This document shows, in pieces, positions 25,154 to 33,556 of a stretch of 50,433 nucleotides of DNA. The notes under the pieces are model-generated. The model was not told the origin of the DNA and searched no databases. It saw only the letters and a list, made by a program, of their open reading frames with translations. Position numbers and translations under genes: made by a program. Each line of letters starts with the position of its first letter. The first letter of the stretch is position 1. The stretch is from positions 1 through 50,433 of the forward strand of contig JBAYJS010000001.1 of assembly GCA_041664985.1 (NCBI GenBank), in the 5' to 3' direction. The stretch comes from JBAYJS01 sp041664985. GTDB lineage: Bacteria; Patescibacteriota; Patescibacteriia; Buchananbacterales; UBA6539.

Positions 25154-27145
25154 ATGAGTCAACGATTTAAAGCCGACAATTTTGATATTTTTGGTAGTCC
25201 GCAAAATAGCGGTTATTTAGTCAATCGCAAATCTAATAATAAATGGTTTGAGGTTGATTTATTTTCCAGTCATAACCGGAGTTTAAATAATAATGCCACC
25301 CAGGCTTCAGTCGATCAAAAAATAATTAATCTCTGGTTGGTAGTATTATTTATCGGTTTATCGGTTTTGGGAGCTCGGACCGCTTATTTGCAGTTATTTG
25401 AAGGAACTTATTTTCGGTCAATTGCTGAAGGTAACCGGGTTAGAATTTTAGATATTAAAGCCACTCGCGGCGTAATTTATGATCGAAATAATCAGTTGTT
25501 AGTTGAAAATATTCCAAGTTTTTCTCTGGTAATAGTGCCAGTTGATTTGTCAAAAAAAACCGAAGACCGCCAACAGATTGCCAATGAATTGGCAAAAATT
25601 TCTCAAAAACCAGCCAATGAGATTTTTGATATTTTAATGAATCAGTCGCCCTATTCCTATCAACCGGTAGTGATTGCCGAAAATTTAACCCAGGATCAAG
25701 CCATTGCCGCCAAAATTTTAGCCGGGCGATTTTTGGGTATTGGTTTACAAATTGATAACTCTAGAAATTATTTAAAATCAGGCGAGGTGCAAAGTTTTTC
25801 CCATCTTTTGGGTTATACGGGAAAAATTGACGAAACTAAATTGCAAGAATATCTGGCCAAAGGTTATTTGATTGATGATAGTGTTGGCAAATCGGGGTTG
25901 GAAATGTCTTATGAAAAAGAGCTCAAAGGAATTAACGGCCGGCAGCAGGTTGAAGTCGATGCCACCGGCGAAGCTAAAGAAATTTTAGCTTACCAAAAAC
26001 CGGTTTCAGGCGACAATTTAGTTTTAACTATTGATGTTGATTTGCAAAAACAGGCGGAGCTCAGCTTAAAGAAAGTTTTACAAAAAACCAACAAAAAACG
26101 GGGAGTGGTGATTGCCACTGATCCGACTTCGGGTGGGATTTTGGCTTTAGTCAGTTTGCCTGCCTATGATAATAATTTATTCAGCCGCGGTATCAGCCAA
26201 AAAGATTTATCAGATTTGATTAGTGATCCCAATCATCCCTTATACTCCCGAGCCGTCAGCGGGGAATATCCGCCTGGTTCAACTTTTAAATTAATTGTGG
26301 CTTGTGCGGCTTTACAGGAAAAATTAATTAATCAAAATACCAGCTTTATGAGCACCGGCGGCATTTCAGTCAGCCGTTGGTTTTTTCCCGATTGGAAAGC
26401 CGGCGGTCACGGGTTGACTAATGTGACCAAAGCCATTGCCGAGTCGGTTAATACTTTTTTTTATATTATTGGCGGTGGTTATAATGATTTCAAAGGCTTG
26501 GGCGTGGCTAATATTAAAAAATACGCTGAGCAGTTTGGTTTAAACAAGGAATTGGGAGTTGACTTACCAAACGAGTCTGCCGGGTTTGTTCCCAGTGAAG
26601 AATGGAAGGAAAAAATCAAAAAAGAAATATGGTATATTGGTGATACTTATCATTTTGCCATTGGTCAAGGTGATTTATCAGCTACGCCATTGCAAGTAGC
26701 GTTTTGGACTTTAGCTATTGCCAACGGTGGCACTTTGTATCAACCGCATTTGTTAAAATCGGTTTTAGATAATAATAATCAAGTAATTAAAGAAATTAAA
26801 CCGGTTGTTTTAAGCCAGAATTTTATTGACCCTAAAAATATTGCGATTGTCGGACAAGGCATGCGCCAAACGGTTTTGTCTGGTAGCGGCCGCTATTTTG
26901 GCAGTTTGCCGGTAGAAGTAGCGGCCAAAACCGGTACGGCTGAATGGGCCAGCAATAAACCGACTCATGCCTGGGTGACCACTTTTGCGCCCTATAAAGA
27001 CCCAAAAATTGTCGTGACGGTTTTGGTTGAAGAGGGTGGCGAAGGTAGTAGCGTGGCTGCCCCGGTGGCTTATGATATTTTAAATTGGTGGGCTGAAAAT
27101 CGCTTAAATCCAACCACTACGCCAAATATTGCGGTTAAGCCTTAA
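25154..27145 (+). CDS. mrdA: penicillin-binding protein 2, peptidoglycan transpeptidase
   Basis: Class B transpeptidase of the cell-elongation complex, 663 residues. After an unusual N-terminal cytoplasmic stretch of about 55 polar residues comes one membrane helix (about 57-76), a dimerisation domain starting at RGVIYDRN, and the transpeptidase domain with the active-site serine in PPGSTFKL, SVN in AESVNTFFY, and KTG in AAKTGTAEW. It is the last gene of the mreBCD operon. All catalytic motifs are intact, consistent with a rod-type sacculus in this organism. The long polar N-terminus could be a docking region. Confidence 0.93.
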   Translation: MSQRFKADNFDIFGSPQNSGYLVNRKSNNKWFEVDLFSSHNRSLNNNATQASVDQKIINLWLVVLFIGLSVLGARTAYLQLFEGTYFRSIAEGNRVRILDIKATRGVIYDRNNQLLVENIPSFSLVIVPVDLSKKTEDRQQIANELAKISQKPANEIFDILMNQSPYSYQPVVIAENLTQDQAIAAKILAGRFLGIGLQIDNSRNYLKSGEVQSFSHLLGYTGKIDETKLQEYLAKGYLIDDSVGKSGLEMSYEKELKGINGRQQVEVDATGEAKEILAYQKPVSGDNLVLTIDVDLQKQAELSLKKVLQKTNKKRGVVIATDPTSGGILALVSLPAYDNNLFSRGISQKDLSDLISDPNHPLYSRAVSGEYPPGSTFKLIVACAALQEKLINQNTSFMSTGGISVSRWFFPDWKAGGHGLTNVTKAIAESVNTFFYIIGGGYNDFKGLGVANIKKYAEQFGLNKELGVDLPNESAGFVPSEEWKEKIKKEIWYIGDTYHFAIGQGDLSATPLQVAFWTLAIANGGTLYQPHLLKSVLDNNNQVIKEIKPVVLSQNFIDPKNIAIVGQGMRQTVLSGSGRYFGSLPVEVAAKTGTAEWASNKPTHAWVTTFAPYKDPKIVVTVLVEEGGEGSSVAAPVAYDILNWWAENRLNPTTTPNIAVKP

Positions 27146-27188
27146 GTTTTATTCAGCTAATGATTGTGGATAAGTATCAGTTGCATCC

Positions 27189-27217
27189 TTGACAATATAT
27201 TGAAAGTAATTTAGAAT
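27189..27217 (+). promoter_or_regulatory. greA promoter
   Basis: TTGACA (27189-27194), 17-bp spacer, TAGAAT (27212-27217). It is one of the few near-consensus promoters upstream of a housekeeping gene here. Confidence 0.7.
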
Positions 27218-27232
27218 ATATTAAGCTATTGA

Positions 27233-27260
27233 AAATATACAGTTTGTACTGTATATTTTT
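27233..27260 (+). terminator. terminator-like hairpin inside the greA leader
   Basis: AAATATACAG (27233-27242) and CTGTATATTT (27249-27258) form a perfect 10-bp stem with a 6-base loop followed by T's. It lies between the greA promoter and the ATG at 27285, so it may act as an attenuator rather than as the end of the mrdA transcript. Confidence 0.6.
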
Positions 27261-27284
27261 AGTTCTAAAAATAAAAAAATATCT

Positions 27285-27746
27285 ATGACTCCAACTACTT
27301 ATATCACCCAAAACGGCTTAGAGAAATTAAAGGATGAATTAGAGTACCTCAAAAAGGCTAAAATGCCTGAAGTTATCGAAAGAATCGCCCGAGCCAGAGA
27401 GTTGGGAGACCTTTCGGAAAATGCCGAGTATCAAGATGCTAAAGACGAACAAGGTTTTATTGCCGGTCGAATTGCCGAGCTCGAACATCTAATTAATAAG
27501 TCAGAAATTATTAAAGAAAACGGCGGACGTGGTGTGGTCAGTATTGGTTGCACCATTAAAGTCATGTGCGGTCCCAGTCAGCAAGAGTATACGATCGTTG
27601 GCTCTAATGAAGCTGATCCGGCCAAAGGCTTGATTTCCAATGAATCACCAATCGGTCGAGCATTTTTAGGCCGAAAACGGGGAGAAAAAGTAATGGTTAA
27701 AATTCCCAAAGGTGAAATGGAATGTGAAATTTTAGACATTAAATAG
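27285..27746 (+). CDS. greA: transcription elongation factor GreA
   Basis: Rescues backtracked RNA polymerase by inducing transcript cleavage. The 153 residues divide into an N-terminal coiled coil, with the acidic tip GDLSENAEY carrying the catalytic Asp/Glu near residues 40-47, and a C-terminal FKBP-like domain (YTIVGSNEADP, ISNESPIGRAFLGRKRGE). Length and motifs are complete. It has its own promoter and a leader hairpin, recalling E. coli where a terminator in the greA leader yields small RNAs. A symmetrical terminator follows. Confidence 0.97.
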   Translation: MTPTTYITQNGLEKLKDELEYLKKAKMPEVIERIARARELGDLSENAEYQDAKDEQGFIAGRIAELEHLINKSEIIKENGGRGVVSIGCTIKVMCGPSQQEYTIVGSNEADPAKGLISNESPIGRAFLGRKRGEKVMVKIPKGEMECEILDIK

Positions 27747-27762
27747 ATCCAAATACTTTAGT

Positions 27763-27792
27763 AAAAAATACCAATTTAATTGGTATTTTTTG
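27763..27792 (+). terminator. greA terminator
   Basis: AAAAAATACCAAT and ATTGGTATTTTTT around a TTA loop form a symmetrical stem with a terminal T-run. It is usable in both directions. Confidence 0.85.
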
Positions 27793-27882
27793 TTTTACCG
27801 TATTATGGTTGGATTGACGGCAGTGGACTCTATTTTTGGCAGTTTCCTTCGTTGACCAAACCTTAAAATTTTAGTAAAATTA

Positions 27883-27891
27883 TGATATAAT
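27883..27891 (+). promoter_or_regulatory. lysS extended -10
   Basis: TGA plus TATAAT (27886-27891), 14 nt before the lysS ATG. It implies a leader of only about 8 nt. No -35 is evident. Confidence 0.55.
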
Positions 27892-27905
27892 TTTTAATCA
27901 AAATT

Positions 27906-29375
27906 ATGGCTAATATTTTAAACGACGAGTATCAGACTCGCTTAGAAAAGCTGGAAAATCTCAAAAAAGAAGGGATTAATCCTTATTTGGATAAATTTGA
28001 AAAAGCTCAGCCAATAGCTGAAGTTTTGAAGTTTAAATTGGGTGCCAAAGCCAGAATTGCCGGCCGGTTAATGACAATTCGGGAAATGGGTAAAATTTGT
28101 TTTTGCCATGTCAAAGACGGATCGGGTCGAATGCAGGTGGTTTTAAAGCAAGACGATTTGGATTTAAAAAAGTTTTTGAAAATTTTTGATCCGGCCGATT
28201 TTATTGGTATTGAAGGTGAAGTTTTTAAAACCCAAAAAGGTGAAATATCGGTTTTGGTCAAAAAATATTTTTTATTATCAAAAGCTTTAAGACCGTTGCC
28301 GGAAAAATGGCATGGTTTGCAAGATCAAGAAATAAAATATCGCCAGCGGTATTTGGATTTAATTTCTAGCCAAGAAACAACTGATCGGTTTTTATTTCGT
28401 TCAAATTTTATCAAAAATTTGCGGGAATTTTACTGGCAAAATGGTTTTACTGAAATTGAAACGCCGATTTTAACCAATACTGCTTCCGGCGCTTTAGCTA
28501 AACCATTTAAAACTCATTATAATGCTTTGGACATTGATGTTTATTTAAGAATTGCCATTGAAACTTTTCAAAAAGAAGCAATCGTTGGTGGATTTGAAAA
28601 GACTTTTGAGATTGGACATTGTTTTCGCAACGAAGGCATGGATCCTTCCCATCTTCAGGAATTTACAATGTGTGAGCACTATGCGGCCTATTGGGATTTT
28701 ATAGATAATATGAAATTTACCGAAGAGATGTTTGTCTTTTTATTGAAAAAAATGTTTGGCACTTTAAAGATTGAAATTAAAGACCGCCAAGGCCAAAAAG
28801 TAATGGTTGATTTTAAACCGCCCTGGCCTAAAGTCAGTTTTGCCGATTTGATCAAAAAAGATTGCGGGATTGATATTGATAAATTTGAAACTACCGCTCA
28901 ACTTCGAACGGAAATTAAAGCCAAAAAAATCAAAATTGAAGATTTGGATAAATTAGAACGCGGCAATTTGATTGATGCTTTGTACAAAGAAGTTTCGCGG
29001 CAAAAATTAGTTCAGCCGACATTTTTAATTAATCATCCCTTGGATCTTTCGCCATTGGCCAGACGCAATGATGACAATCCTTCAATTGTTGACCGCTTTC
29101 AGCTGGTGGTTAATACTTGGGAAATTGTTAACGCTTATTCGGAGCTGGTTGATCCGATTGACCAAAAAGAAAGATTTGAAAAACAAGCTAAAGCCAAAGC
29201 CTCTGGCGACGTTGAAGCTCACGGCAAAGATGATGAATACGTTAAAGCTTTAGAGCACGGTGCGCCGCCAATTTCTGGCTGGGGTATGGGCATTGATCGA
29301 ATTGTCACTTTATTAACTCAACAAGATAATTTAAGAGACGTAGTACTGTTTCCCTTGCTGCGTCCGGAAAAATAA
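27906..29375 (+). CDS. lysS: lysyl-tRNA synthetase, class II
   Basis: Charges tRNA-Lys. The 489 residues comprise an N-terminal OB fold (ARIAGRLMTIREMGKICF near residue 50) and a class II core with LRPLPEKWHGLQDQE, motif 2 EIGHCFRNEGMDPSHLQEF and motif 3 WGMGIDRIV. The insertion between motifs 2 and 3 contains KKDCGIDIDK, as in other CPR and bacterial homologues. The leader is about 8 nt and has no ribosome binding site. The gene starts a run with an MgtC-like, an HD-domain and a nucleotidyltransferase gene. Confidence 0.96.
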   Translation: MANILNDEYQTRLEKLENLKKEGINPYLDKFEKAQPIAEVLKFKLGAKARIAGRLMTIREMGKICFCHVKDGSGRMQVVLKQDDLDLKKFLKIFDPADFIGIEGEVFKTQKGEISVLVKKYFLLSKALRPLPEKWHGLQDQEIKYRQRYLDLISSQETTDRFLFRSNFIKNLREFYWQNGFTEIETPILTNTASGALAKPFKTHYNALDIDVYLRIAIETFQKEAIVGGFEKTFEIGHCFRNEGMDPSHLQEFTMCEHYAAYWDFIDNMKFTEEMFVFLLKKMFGTLKIEIKDRQGQKVMVDFKPPWPKVSFADLIKKDCGIDIDKFETTAQLRTEIKAKKIKIEDLDKLERGNLIDALYKEVSRQKLVQPTFLINHPLDLSPLARRNDDNPSIVDRFQLVVNTWEIVNAYSELVDPIDQKERFEKQAKAKASGDVEAHGKDDEYVKALEHGAPPISGWGMGIDRIVTLLTQQDNLRDVVLFPLLRPEK

Positions 29376-29379
29376 AAAT

Positions 29380-29850
29380 ATGATTTTAACCACCTTTCAA
29401 ATCGTATTTCGTTTGCTGCTGTCGGCTGCCTTATCTGGTGTGGTTGGCTTGGAACGAGAGTATCGCCATAAGCCGGCTGGCCTAAGAACCAATATTTTGG
29501 TTGGTGTCGGTTCGACTTTGGTCATGCTAACTTCACTTTTTGTTTCCGGCCAAGACGGCGATCCAACCAAGCTTGCCTATGGGGTTATTACTGGCATTGG
29601 TTTTTTGGGTGCCGGTGTCATTATCCGCGGCCGGGGCGACAAAGAAGACGAAGAAATGGTCCACGGTATAACTACAGCGGCAACGATTTGGTTGGTTTCG
29701 GCAATTGGTTTAGCGGTTGGCTTGGGTTTTTATTTTGCGGCAATTTTTACTACAGCGATTGCTCTGGCTGTTCTTTACGGTTTAAATAGCGATCGAATTC
29801 GTGACAAAATGGAAAATAATCATAAAGAAAAACCGGAAAATTATGAATAG
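29380..29850 (+). CDS. MgtC/SapB family membrane protein
   Basis: A 156-residue membrane protein with about four helices. It carries the family landmarks GLEREYRHKPAGLRTNILVGVG near residues 22-43 (only the first part, GLEREYRHKPAGLRTN, is diagnostic), GFLGAGVIIRG, and a conserved TTAATIWLVSAIGLAVG helix. MgtC proteins affect magnesium homeostasis, and in pathogens they restrain ATP synthase; the role here is unknown. It lies 4 bp after lysS and its last 8 bases overlap the next gene's start (ATGAATAG), so the genes are translationally linked. Confidence 0.85.
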   Translation: MILTTFQIVFRLLLSAALSGVVGLEREYRHKPAGLRTNILVGVGSTLVMLTSLFVSGQDGDPTKLAYGVITGIGFLGAGVIIRGRGDKEDEEMVHGITTAATIWLVSAIGLAVGLGFYFAAIFTTAIALAVLYGLNSDRIRDKMENNHKEKPENYE

Positions 29851-30409
29851 ACAACAAGCTTACATTTTGCTTACCGAGCACATGAAAATTCCGGCTAATT
29901 TAAATCATAGTCGGGAATCAGAGGTAATCATGAGGGCATTAGCCCGTCGGTTAGGCGAAAATGAAGAGGATTGGGGCAATCTAGGCTTGTTGCATGATAT
30001 TGACTGGGAATACGGGCAAAACGTCCATTGTCGCCAATGCCGCGAGATTTTGGGCCAAGCCGGCTTTAATGATAATTTTATCGAAACGGTTATTTCTCAC
30101 GGTTACGGTTTTGAGGCTTTGGGATCGGATTTAGCGGCCAAACAAAGAACCACTAAATTGCAGCATTTGCTGGCTGCCGCCGAGACAATCACCGGTTTGA
30201 TTTATTCTTGCGCTTTGGTTAGGCCGGATAAAAAATTAGCCTCAGTGGAAGTTAGTTCAATTAAAAAGAAAATGAAAGACAAGTCATTTGCTGCTAATGT
30301 TAATCGTGATATCATTCGCGAATGTGAACAAGCGGGAATTGCTTTGGATGATTTTATTGATTTGAGTTTGCAGGCAGTTAAAGAAATTGCCGGTGAAATT
30401 GGTATCTAG
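29843..30409 (+). CDS. HD-domain putative metal-dependent phosphohydrolase
   Basis: A 188-residue HD-superfamily protein. Metal ligands are the histidine in LNHSRESE near residue 20, the paired HD in LLHDIDWE near 49-50, a later histidine in SHGYGFEAL, and an aspartate in the following helix. The HDIDWE form is seen in small uncharacterised HD proteins annotated as hydrolases, possibly nucleotide-acting. The start overlaps the MgtC-like stop by 8 bases; an upstream in-frame start at 29801 would lie within that gene and is not used. The substrate cannot be read from the sequence. Confidence 0.78.
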   Translation: MNRQQAYILLTEHMKIPANLNHSRESEVIMRALARRLGENEEDWGNLGLLHDIDWEYGQNVHCRQCREILGQAGFNDNFIETVISHGYGFEALGSDLAAKQRTTKLQHLLAAAETITGLIYSCALVRPDKKLASVEVSSIKKKMKDKSFAANVNRDIIRECEQAGIALDDFIDLSLQAVKEIAGEIGI

Positions 30410-30412
30410 TCT

Positions 30413-30808
30413 ATGAAAAAGATAATGGTTTTCGGGACGTTTGACGGATTGCATGCGGGGCATTTAAATTTTTTTAATCAGGCAAAAAAACTTGGTAACT
30501 ATTTAATTGTTGTGATTGCCAGAGATTATAATGTAAAAAAAATCAAAAATAAATTACCAAGATTAAACGAAACCGAAAGGCAATCGGCAGTCAAAAAAAT
30601 AAAAATTGCCGAAAAGGTAGTTTTGGGCCAAATTAAAAATCCTTACAAAGTTATTGAAAAATATCAGCCGACAGTAATTGCTTTGGGCTATGACCAAAAA
30701 AGTTTTACCAAAGATTTAAAAAAGAATTTTACCAAAATAAAAATTGTCAGATTAAAACCTTATAAACCAAATATTTATAAATCATCTAAACTAGCGCTTA
30801 AAACCTAG
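30413..30808 (+). CDS. cytidylyltransferase-like nucleotidyltransferase (FAD synthase/TagD-like)
   Basis: A 131-residue nucleotidyltransferase of the cytidylyltransferase superfamily. The signature GTFDGLHAGHL at residues 8-18 includes the HxGH motif that binds the nucleotide triphosphate, RDYNVKKIK supplies the phosphate-binding lysines, and LGYDQK near 94 precedes the last helix. The size matches glycerol-3-phosphate cytidylyltransferase (TagD) and archaeal FAD synthetase (RibL); the VFGTFDGLH opening is shared by both, so I do not assign a substrate. It follows the HD gene by 3 bp in the lysS run. Confidence 0.8.
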   Translation: MKKIMVFGTFDGLHAGHLNFFNQAKKLGNYLIVVIARDYNVKKIKNKLPRLNETERQSAVKKIKIAEKVVLGQIKNPYKVIEKYQPTVIALGYDQKSFTKDLKKNFTKIKIVRLKPYKPNIYKSSKLALKT

Positions 30809-30848
30809 ATTTCTAACAACCTATAAACCTATAACCTAATTAACCAGT

Positions 30849-32096
30849 ATGCTAGACATTAATAAAATTCGCAAAGAAAAAGAAATAATTAAAACTGCAT
30901 TGCTCAAAAGAATGGAGCCAAAAAATTTGGATTTGGATTTGGTTTTGGAGCTAGACGATCAAAGAAAAAAGATGTTGCAGCAAGTTGAAGTTTTAAAAGC
31001 CCAAAGAAATAAATATTCCAAAACCAAACCAAGTCCCGAGGTGATTGCTAAAATGAAAGAAATCGGTGAAGAGATTAAAAAAATGGATGACCAAGTCAAA
31101 TTAACCGAAACGGAACTGAATGAAAAATTAGCGGCTTTGCCAAATATTCCAGCCGATGATGTTTTACCCGGCGGCAAAGAAAACAATAAAGTAATTAAAA
31201 CTTTTGGTAAAAAACCGGAATTTAAATTTACGCCCAAAGATCATGTCCAGCTGGCAACTGATTTAGGTATTATTGATTATGAGCGGGGAGTGAAAATGTC
31301 CGGCAACGGTTTTTGGATTTACAAAGGCCAAGGCGCGATTTTGGAATGGGCGCTTTTGAGTTATTTTATCAAATTTCATCAAAAAAACGGCTACACTTTT
31401 ATGATCCCGCCGTTTTTATTAACCGAGCAATCCGCTTACACTTCCGGCCATTTGCCGAAATTTCGTGATGATTTGTATTGGACGCAAGAAAATACTTGTT
31501 TAAATGCAACTTCGGAAATGATGCTTGGCAATTATCATCGGGAAGAAATTTTAGCCGAAGAAGAGTTACCTTACAAATATTGTGCTTACTCGGCTTGCTT
31601 TCGGCGCGAGGCTGGTTCTTACCGCAAAGAAGAGCGGGGGATGATTCGCGGCCATCAATTTAATAAAATTGAAATGTTTCAGTATACCAAGCCCGAACAA
31701 TCTTGGGATTCGTTTAAAGAGTTAGCTGCTAATGCGGAAAAATTAGTTGAAGGTTTGGGCTTGCATTTTCAGTCCGTGCTTTTGGCCGCCGGCGACGCCA
31801 GTGCGGCAATGGCCAAAACCATTGATATTGAGGTTTGGATTCCCAGCATGGAAATTTATAAAGAAGTTTCCAGCGTTTCCAATGCTTTGGACTATCAGGC
31901 CAGAAGAGGTAATGTTCGATTTAAAAACAAAGAAACCGGTAAAAATGAATTTGCTCATACTTTAAATGCTTCGGGTTTGGCTACCAGCCGTTTGTTTCCG
32001 GCAATTTTAGAGCAGTTTCAGCAAAAAGACGGCAGCGTTTTAGTGCCAAAAGTTTTGCAGCCATTTTGTGGTTTTAAAAAAATTGAAAAAAAGTAA
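30849..32096 (+). CDS. serS: seryl-tRNA synthetase
   Basis: Charges tRNA-Ser. The 415 residues start with the long antiparallel coiled-coil arm that grips the tRNA-Ser variable loop (about residues 30-105, rich in K/E/L/Q), followed by the class II core: TSEMMLGNYHREE, motif 2 CFRREAGSYRKEERGMIRGHQF, FNKIEMFQYTKPE, and motif 3 ASGLATSRLFPAILEQF. (Only CFRREAGSYR and RGHQFNK are diagnostic of motif 2.) The usual motif 3 NGSGLA is NASGLA. There is no ribosome binding site. A short run of TAAAGT units begins at the stop codon. Confidence 0.96.
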   Translation: MLDINKIRKEKEIIKTALLKRMEPKNLDLDLVLELDDQRKKMLQQVEVLKAQRNKYSKTKPSPEVIAKMKEIGEEIKKMDDQVKLTETELNEKLAALPNIPADDVLPGGKENNKVIKTFGKKPEFKFTPKDHVQLATDLGIIDYERGVKMSGNGFWIYKGQGAILEWALLSYFIKFHQKNGYTFMIPPFLLTEQSAYTSGHLPKFRDDLYWTQENTCLNATSEMMLGNYHREEILAEEELPYKYCAYSACFRREAGSYRKEERGMIRGHQFNKIEMFQYTKPEQSWDSFKELAANAEKLVEGLGLHFQSVLLAAGDASAAMAKTIDIEVWIPSMEIYKEVSSVSNALDYQARRGNVRFKNKETGKNEFAHTLNASGLATSRLFPAILEQFQQKDGSVLVPKVLQPFCGFKKIEKK

Positions 32097-32114
32097 AGTT
32101 AAAGTTAAAGTTAA

Positions 32115-32162
32115 AGGGAAAGGGCCGATTCATGCGCGCATCAATGCACATAAACCGGCCCC
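32115..32162 (-). terminator. cassette C terminator-like hairpin
   Basis: On the minus strand GGGCCG and CGGCCC (plus 32122-32127 and 32156-32161) enclose a further partly palindromic stretch with GCGCGC. The following bases are C/T-rich rather than a clean U-run, so termination strength is uncertain. Confidence 0.55.
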
Positions 32163-32195
32163 GTGAAAGCAGAATGTTCTGCTGGTAAGCAACGA

Positions 32196-32294
32196 CTAGC
32201 GTTGCTGTTCGCGAGCTTGCTGGATTTCTTTCAGCAGCTCTTCGCGACTGGCGGCAACGATCACGTTGCCTTGCGAGTCAACTACTCGTACCAT
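32196..32294 (-). CDS. 32-residue microprotein of cassette C
   Basis: A minus-strand ORF of 32 codons, beginning MVRVVDSQGNVIVAA and ending in a charged helix (REELLKEIQQAREQQR). A GGAGG lies 7 nt before the ATG, ideal spacing, and a consensus promoter is about 70 nt further upstream. The product is soluble and would form a short strand-turn-strand plus helix. No family is recognised. It is GC-richer than alr and serS on either side. The signal arrangement is convincing despite its length; it was found by reading the minus strand directly. The plus-strand frame over the same DNA is a shadow. Confidence 0.6.
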   Translation of the reverse strand: MVRVVDSQGNVIVAASREELLKEIQQAREQQR

Positions 32295-32361
32295 TGGTCT
32301 TCCTCCGTTGTCTCTTATCTCTGCCTTTTGTTTTCCCATCCTGTGAGATGGTTAACAATAT

Positions 32362-32390
32362 ATAATACCATATTGTATAAATATTGTCAA
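32362..32390 (-). promoter_or_regulatory. cassette C promoter
   Basis: On the minus strand TTGACA (32390-32385), 17-bp spacer, TATTAT (32367-32362). Confidence 0.78.
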
Positions 32391-32439
32391 TAGGAATTGA
32401 GATAAAATGGCTAAATTTAGCTAAAAATTGTTTAAAATA

Positions 32440-33552
32440 ATGTATAGTTCTTGGGTAGAAATTTCTCAGTCGGCAATTTTACATAATTTGGCGCAGTATC
32501 AAAAAGTAGTCGGTCACTCGGTTCAGATCATGCCAATTGTTAAAAGCAACGCTTACGGTCATGGGATGATTGAAATTGCCAAATTAGTCAGTCCAAAAGT
32601 TGGCTGGCTTGGCGTGGTCAGTTTGGCTGAGGCATTGGCACTGAGAAAAAATAAAATTAAAAACCGAATTTTTGTTTTAAGTTATTTTCAAAATCAATCT
32701 TTGGCCAAAGGTATTAGCCAAAATATAGAATTGCCAGTCTATGATTTGGAATCGGCCAAGTTGATTTCGCAAACTGCCAAAAGAATAAAAAAAATTGCCA
32801 AAGTGCATATTAAAATTGATACCGGCGCCAGTCGAATTGGAATTTTATCGGAAAATGCTTTAGCGCTGATTAAAAAAATCAATCAGTTACCGAATTTAAA
32901 AATTGTTGGTGTCTACAGCCATTTTGCCGCTTCCGAAGAAAACCAAAAATACACCAAATTGCAACTTGATAAGTTTAGCCAGGTTTTGAATCAAACGGAT
33001 GAATTTAAAATTATTCCTTATCGCCATTTTGCCTGTTCGGCAGCCACTTTAGTCAAGCCGCAGGCTCATTTAAATTTAGTCAGACTGGGTTTGGGTTTAT
33101 ACGGGCTTTGGCCATCGGTGTTGGCAAAAAAACAAGCTTTAAAACTTTATCCGTGGCTGAAACTAAAACCGGCTTTGACTTGGAAAACTAAAATTATTCA
33201 GATTAAAGAAATTGCCGCCGGCACTAAAATCGGTTATGGTTGCGCTTATACGGCCAAACGAAAAATGAAAATCGCAGTTTTGGCGGTTGGCTATTGGGAA
33301 GGTTATGATCGGCGCTTGGGAAATATCGGTGAAGTATTGATTAGAAATAAAAAATGTCCGGTGGTCGGGCGGGTTTGCATGAATTTGACTATGGTTGATG
33401 TCAGTAAAATAAAAAATATCAAAACCAAAGATGAGGTAATTTTATTAGGACAGGGGATACCGGCTGAGGCTTTGGCGCAAAAAATCGGCACAATTAATTA
33501 TGAAGTGGTAACCAGGATAAATCCGTTATTAACAAGAAAATATATAAAATAA
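32440..33552 (+). CDS. alr: alanine racemase
   Basis: PLP enzyme making D-alanine for peptidoglycan. The start at 32440 (MYSSWVEIS) is preferred over an in-frame TTG at 32428; this gives 370 residues, normal for the family. The PLP lysine is in PIVKSNAYGHG near residues 32-42, and the catalytic tyrosine region is GYGCAYTAKRKMKIAVLAVGY (diagnostic part GYGCAYT). The active-site loop RVCMNLTMVDVS has Asn where Asp is common. It is followed 4 bp later by ddl, giving a racemase-ligase pair that supplies D-Ala-D-Ala. Confidence 0.95.
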   Translation: MYSSWVEISQSAILHNLAQYQKVVGHSVQIMPIVKSNAYGHGMIEIAKLVSPKVGWLGVVSLAEALALRKNKIKNRIFVLSYFQNQSLAKGISQNIELPVYDLESAKLISQTAKRIKKIAKVHIKIDTGASRIGILSENALALIKKINQLPNLKIVGVYSHFAASEENQKYTKLQLDKFSQVLNQTDEFKIIPYRHFACSAATLVKPQAHLNLVRLGLGLYGLWPSVLAKKQALKLYPWLKLKPALTWKTKIIQIKEIAAGTKIGYGCAYTAKRKMKIAVLAVGYWEGYDRRLGNIGEVLIRNKKCPVVGRVCMNLTMVDVSKIKNIKTKDEVILLGQGIPAEALAQKIGTINYEVVTRINPLLTRKYIK

Positions 33553-33556
33553 ATTT

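Noticed and set aside
32094..32117. Tandem TAAAGT units at the end of serS
   Set aside because: Only three full units plus an imperfect fourth; too short to call a functional repeat or CRISPR-like array.
32163..32393. 76-codon plus-strand frame between serS and alr
   Set aside because: It runs antisense through cassette C and its promoter, and has no ribosome binding site or promoter of its own.
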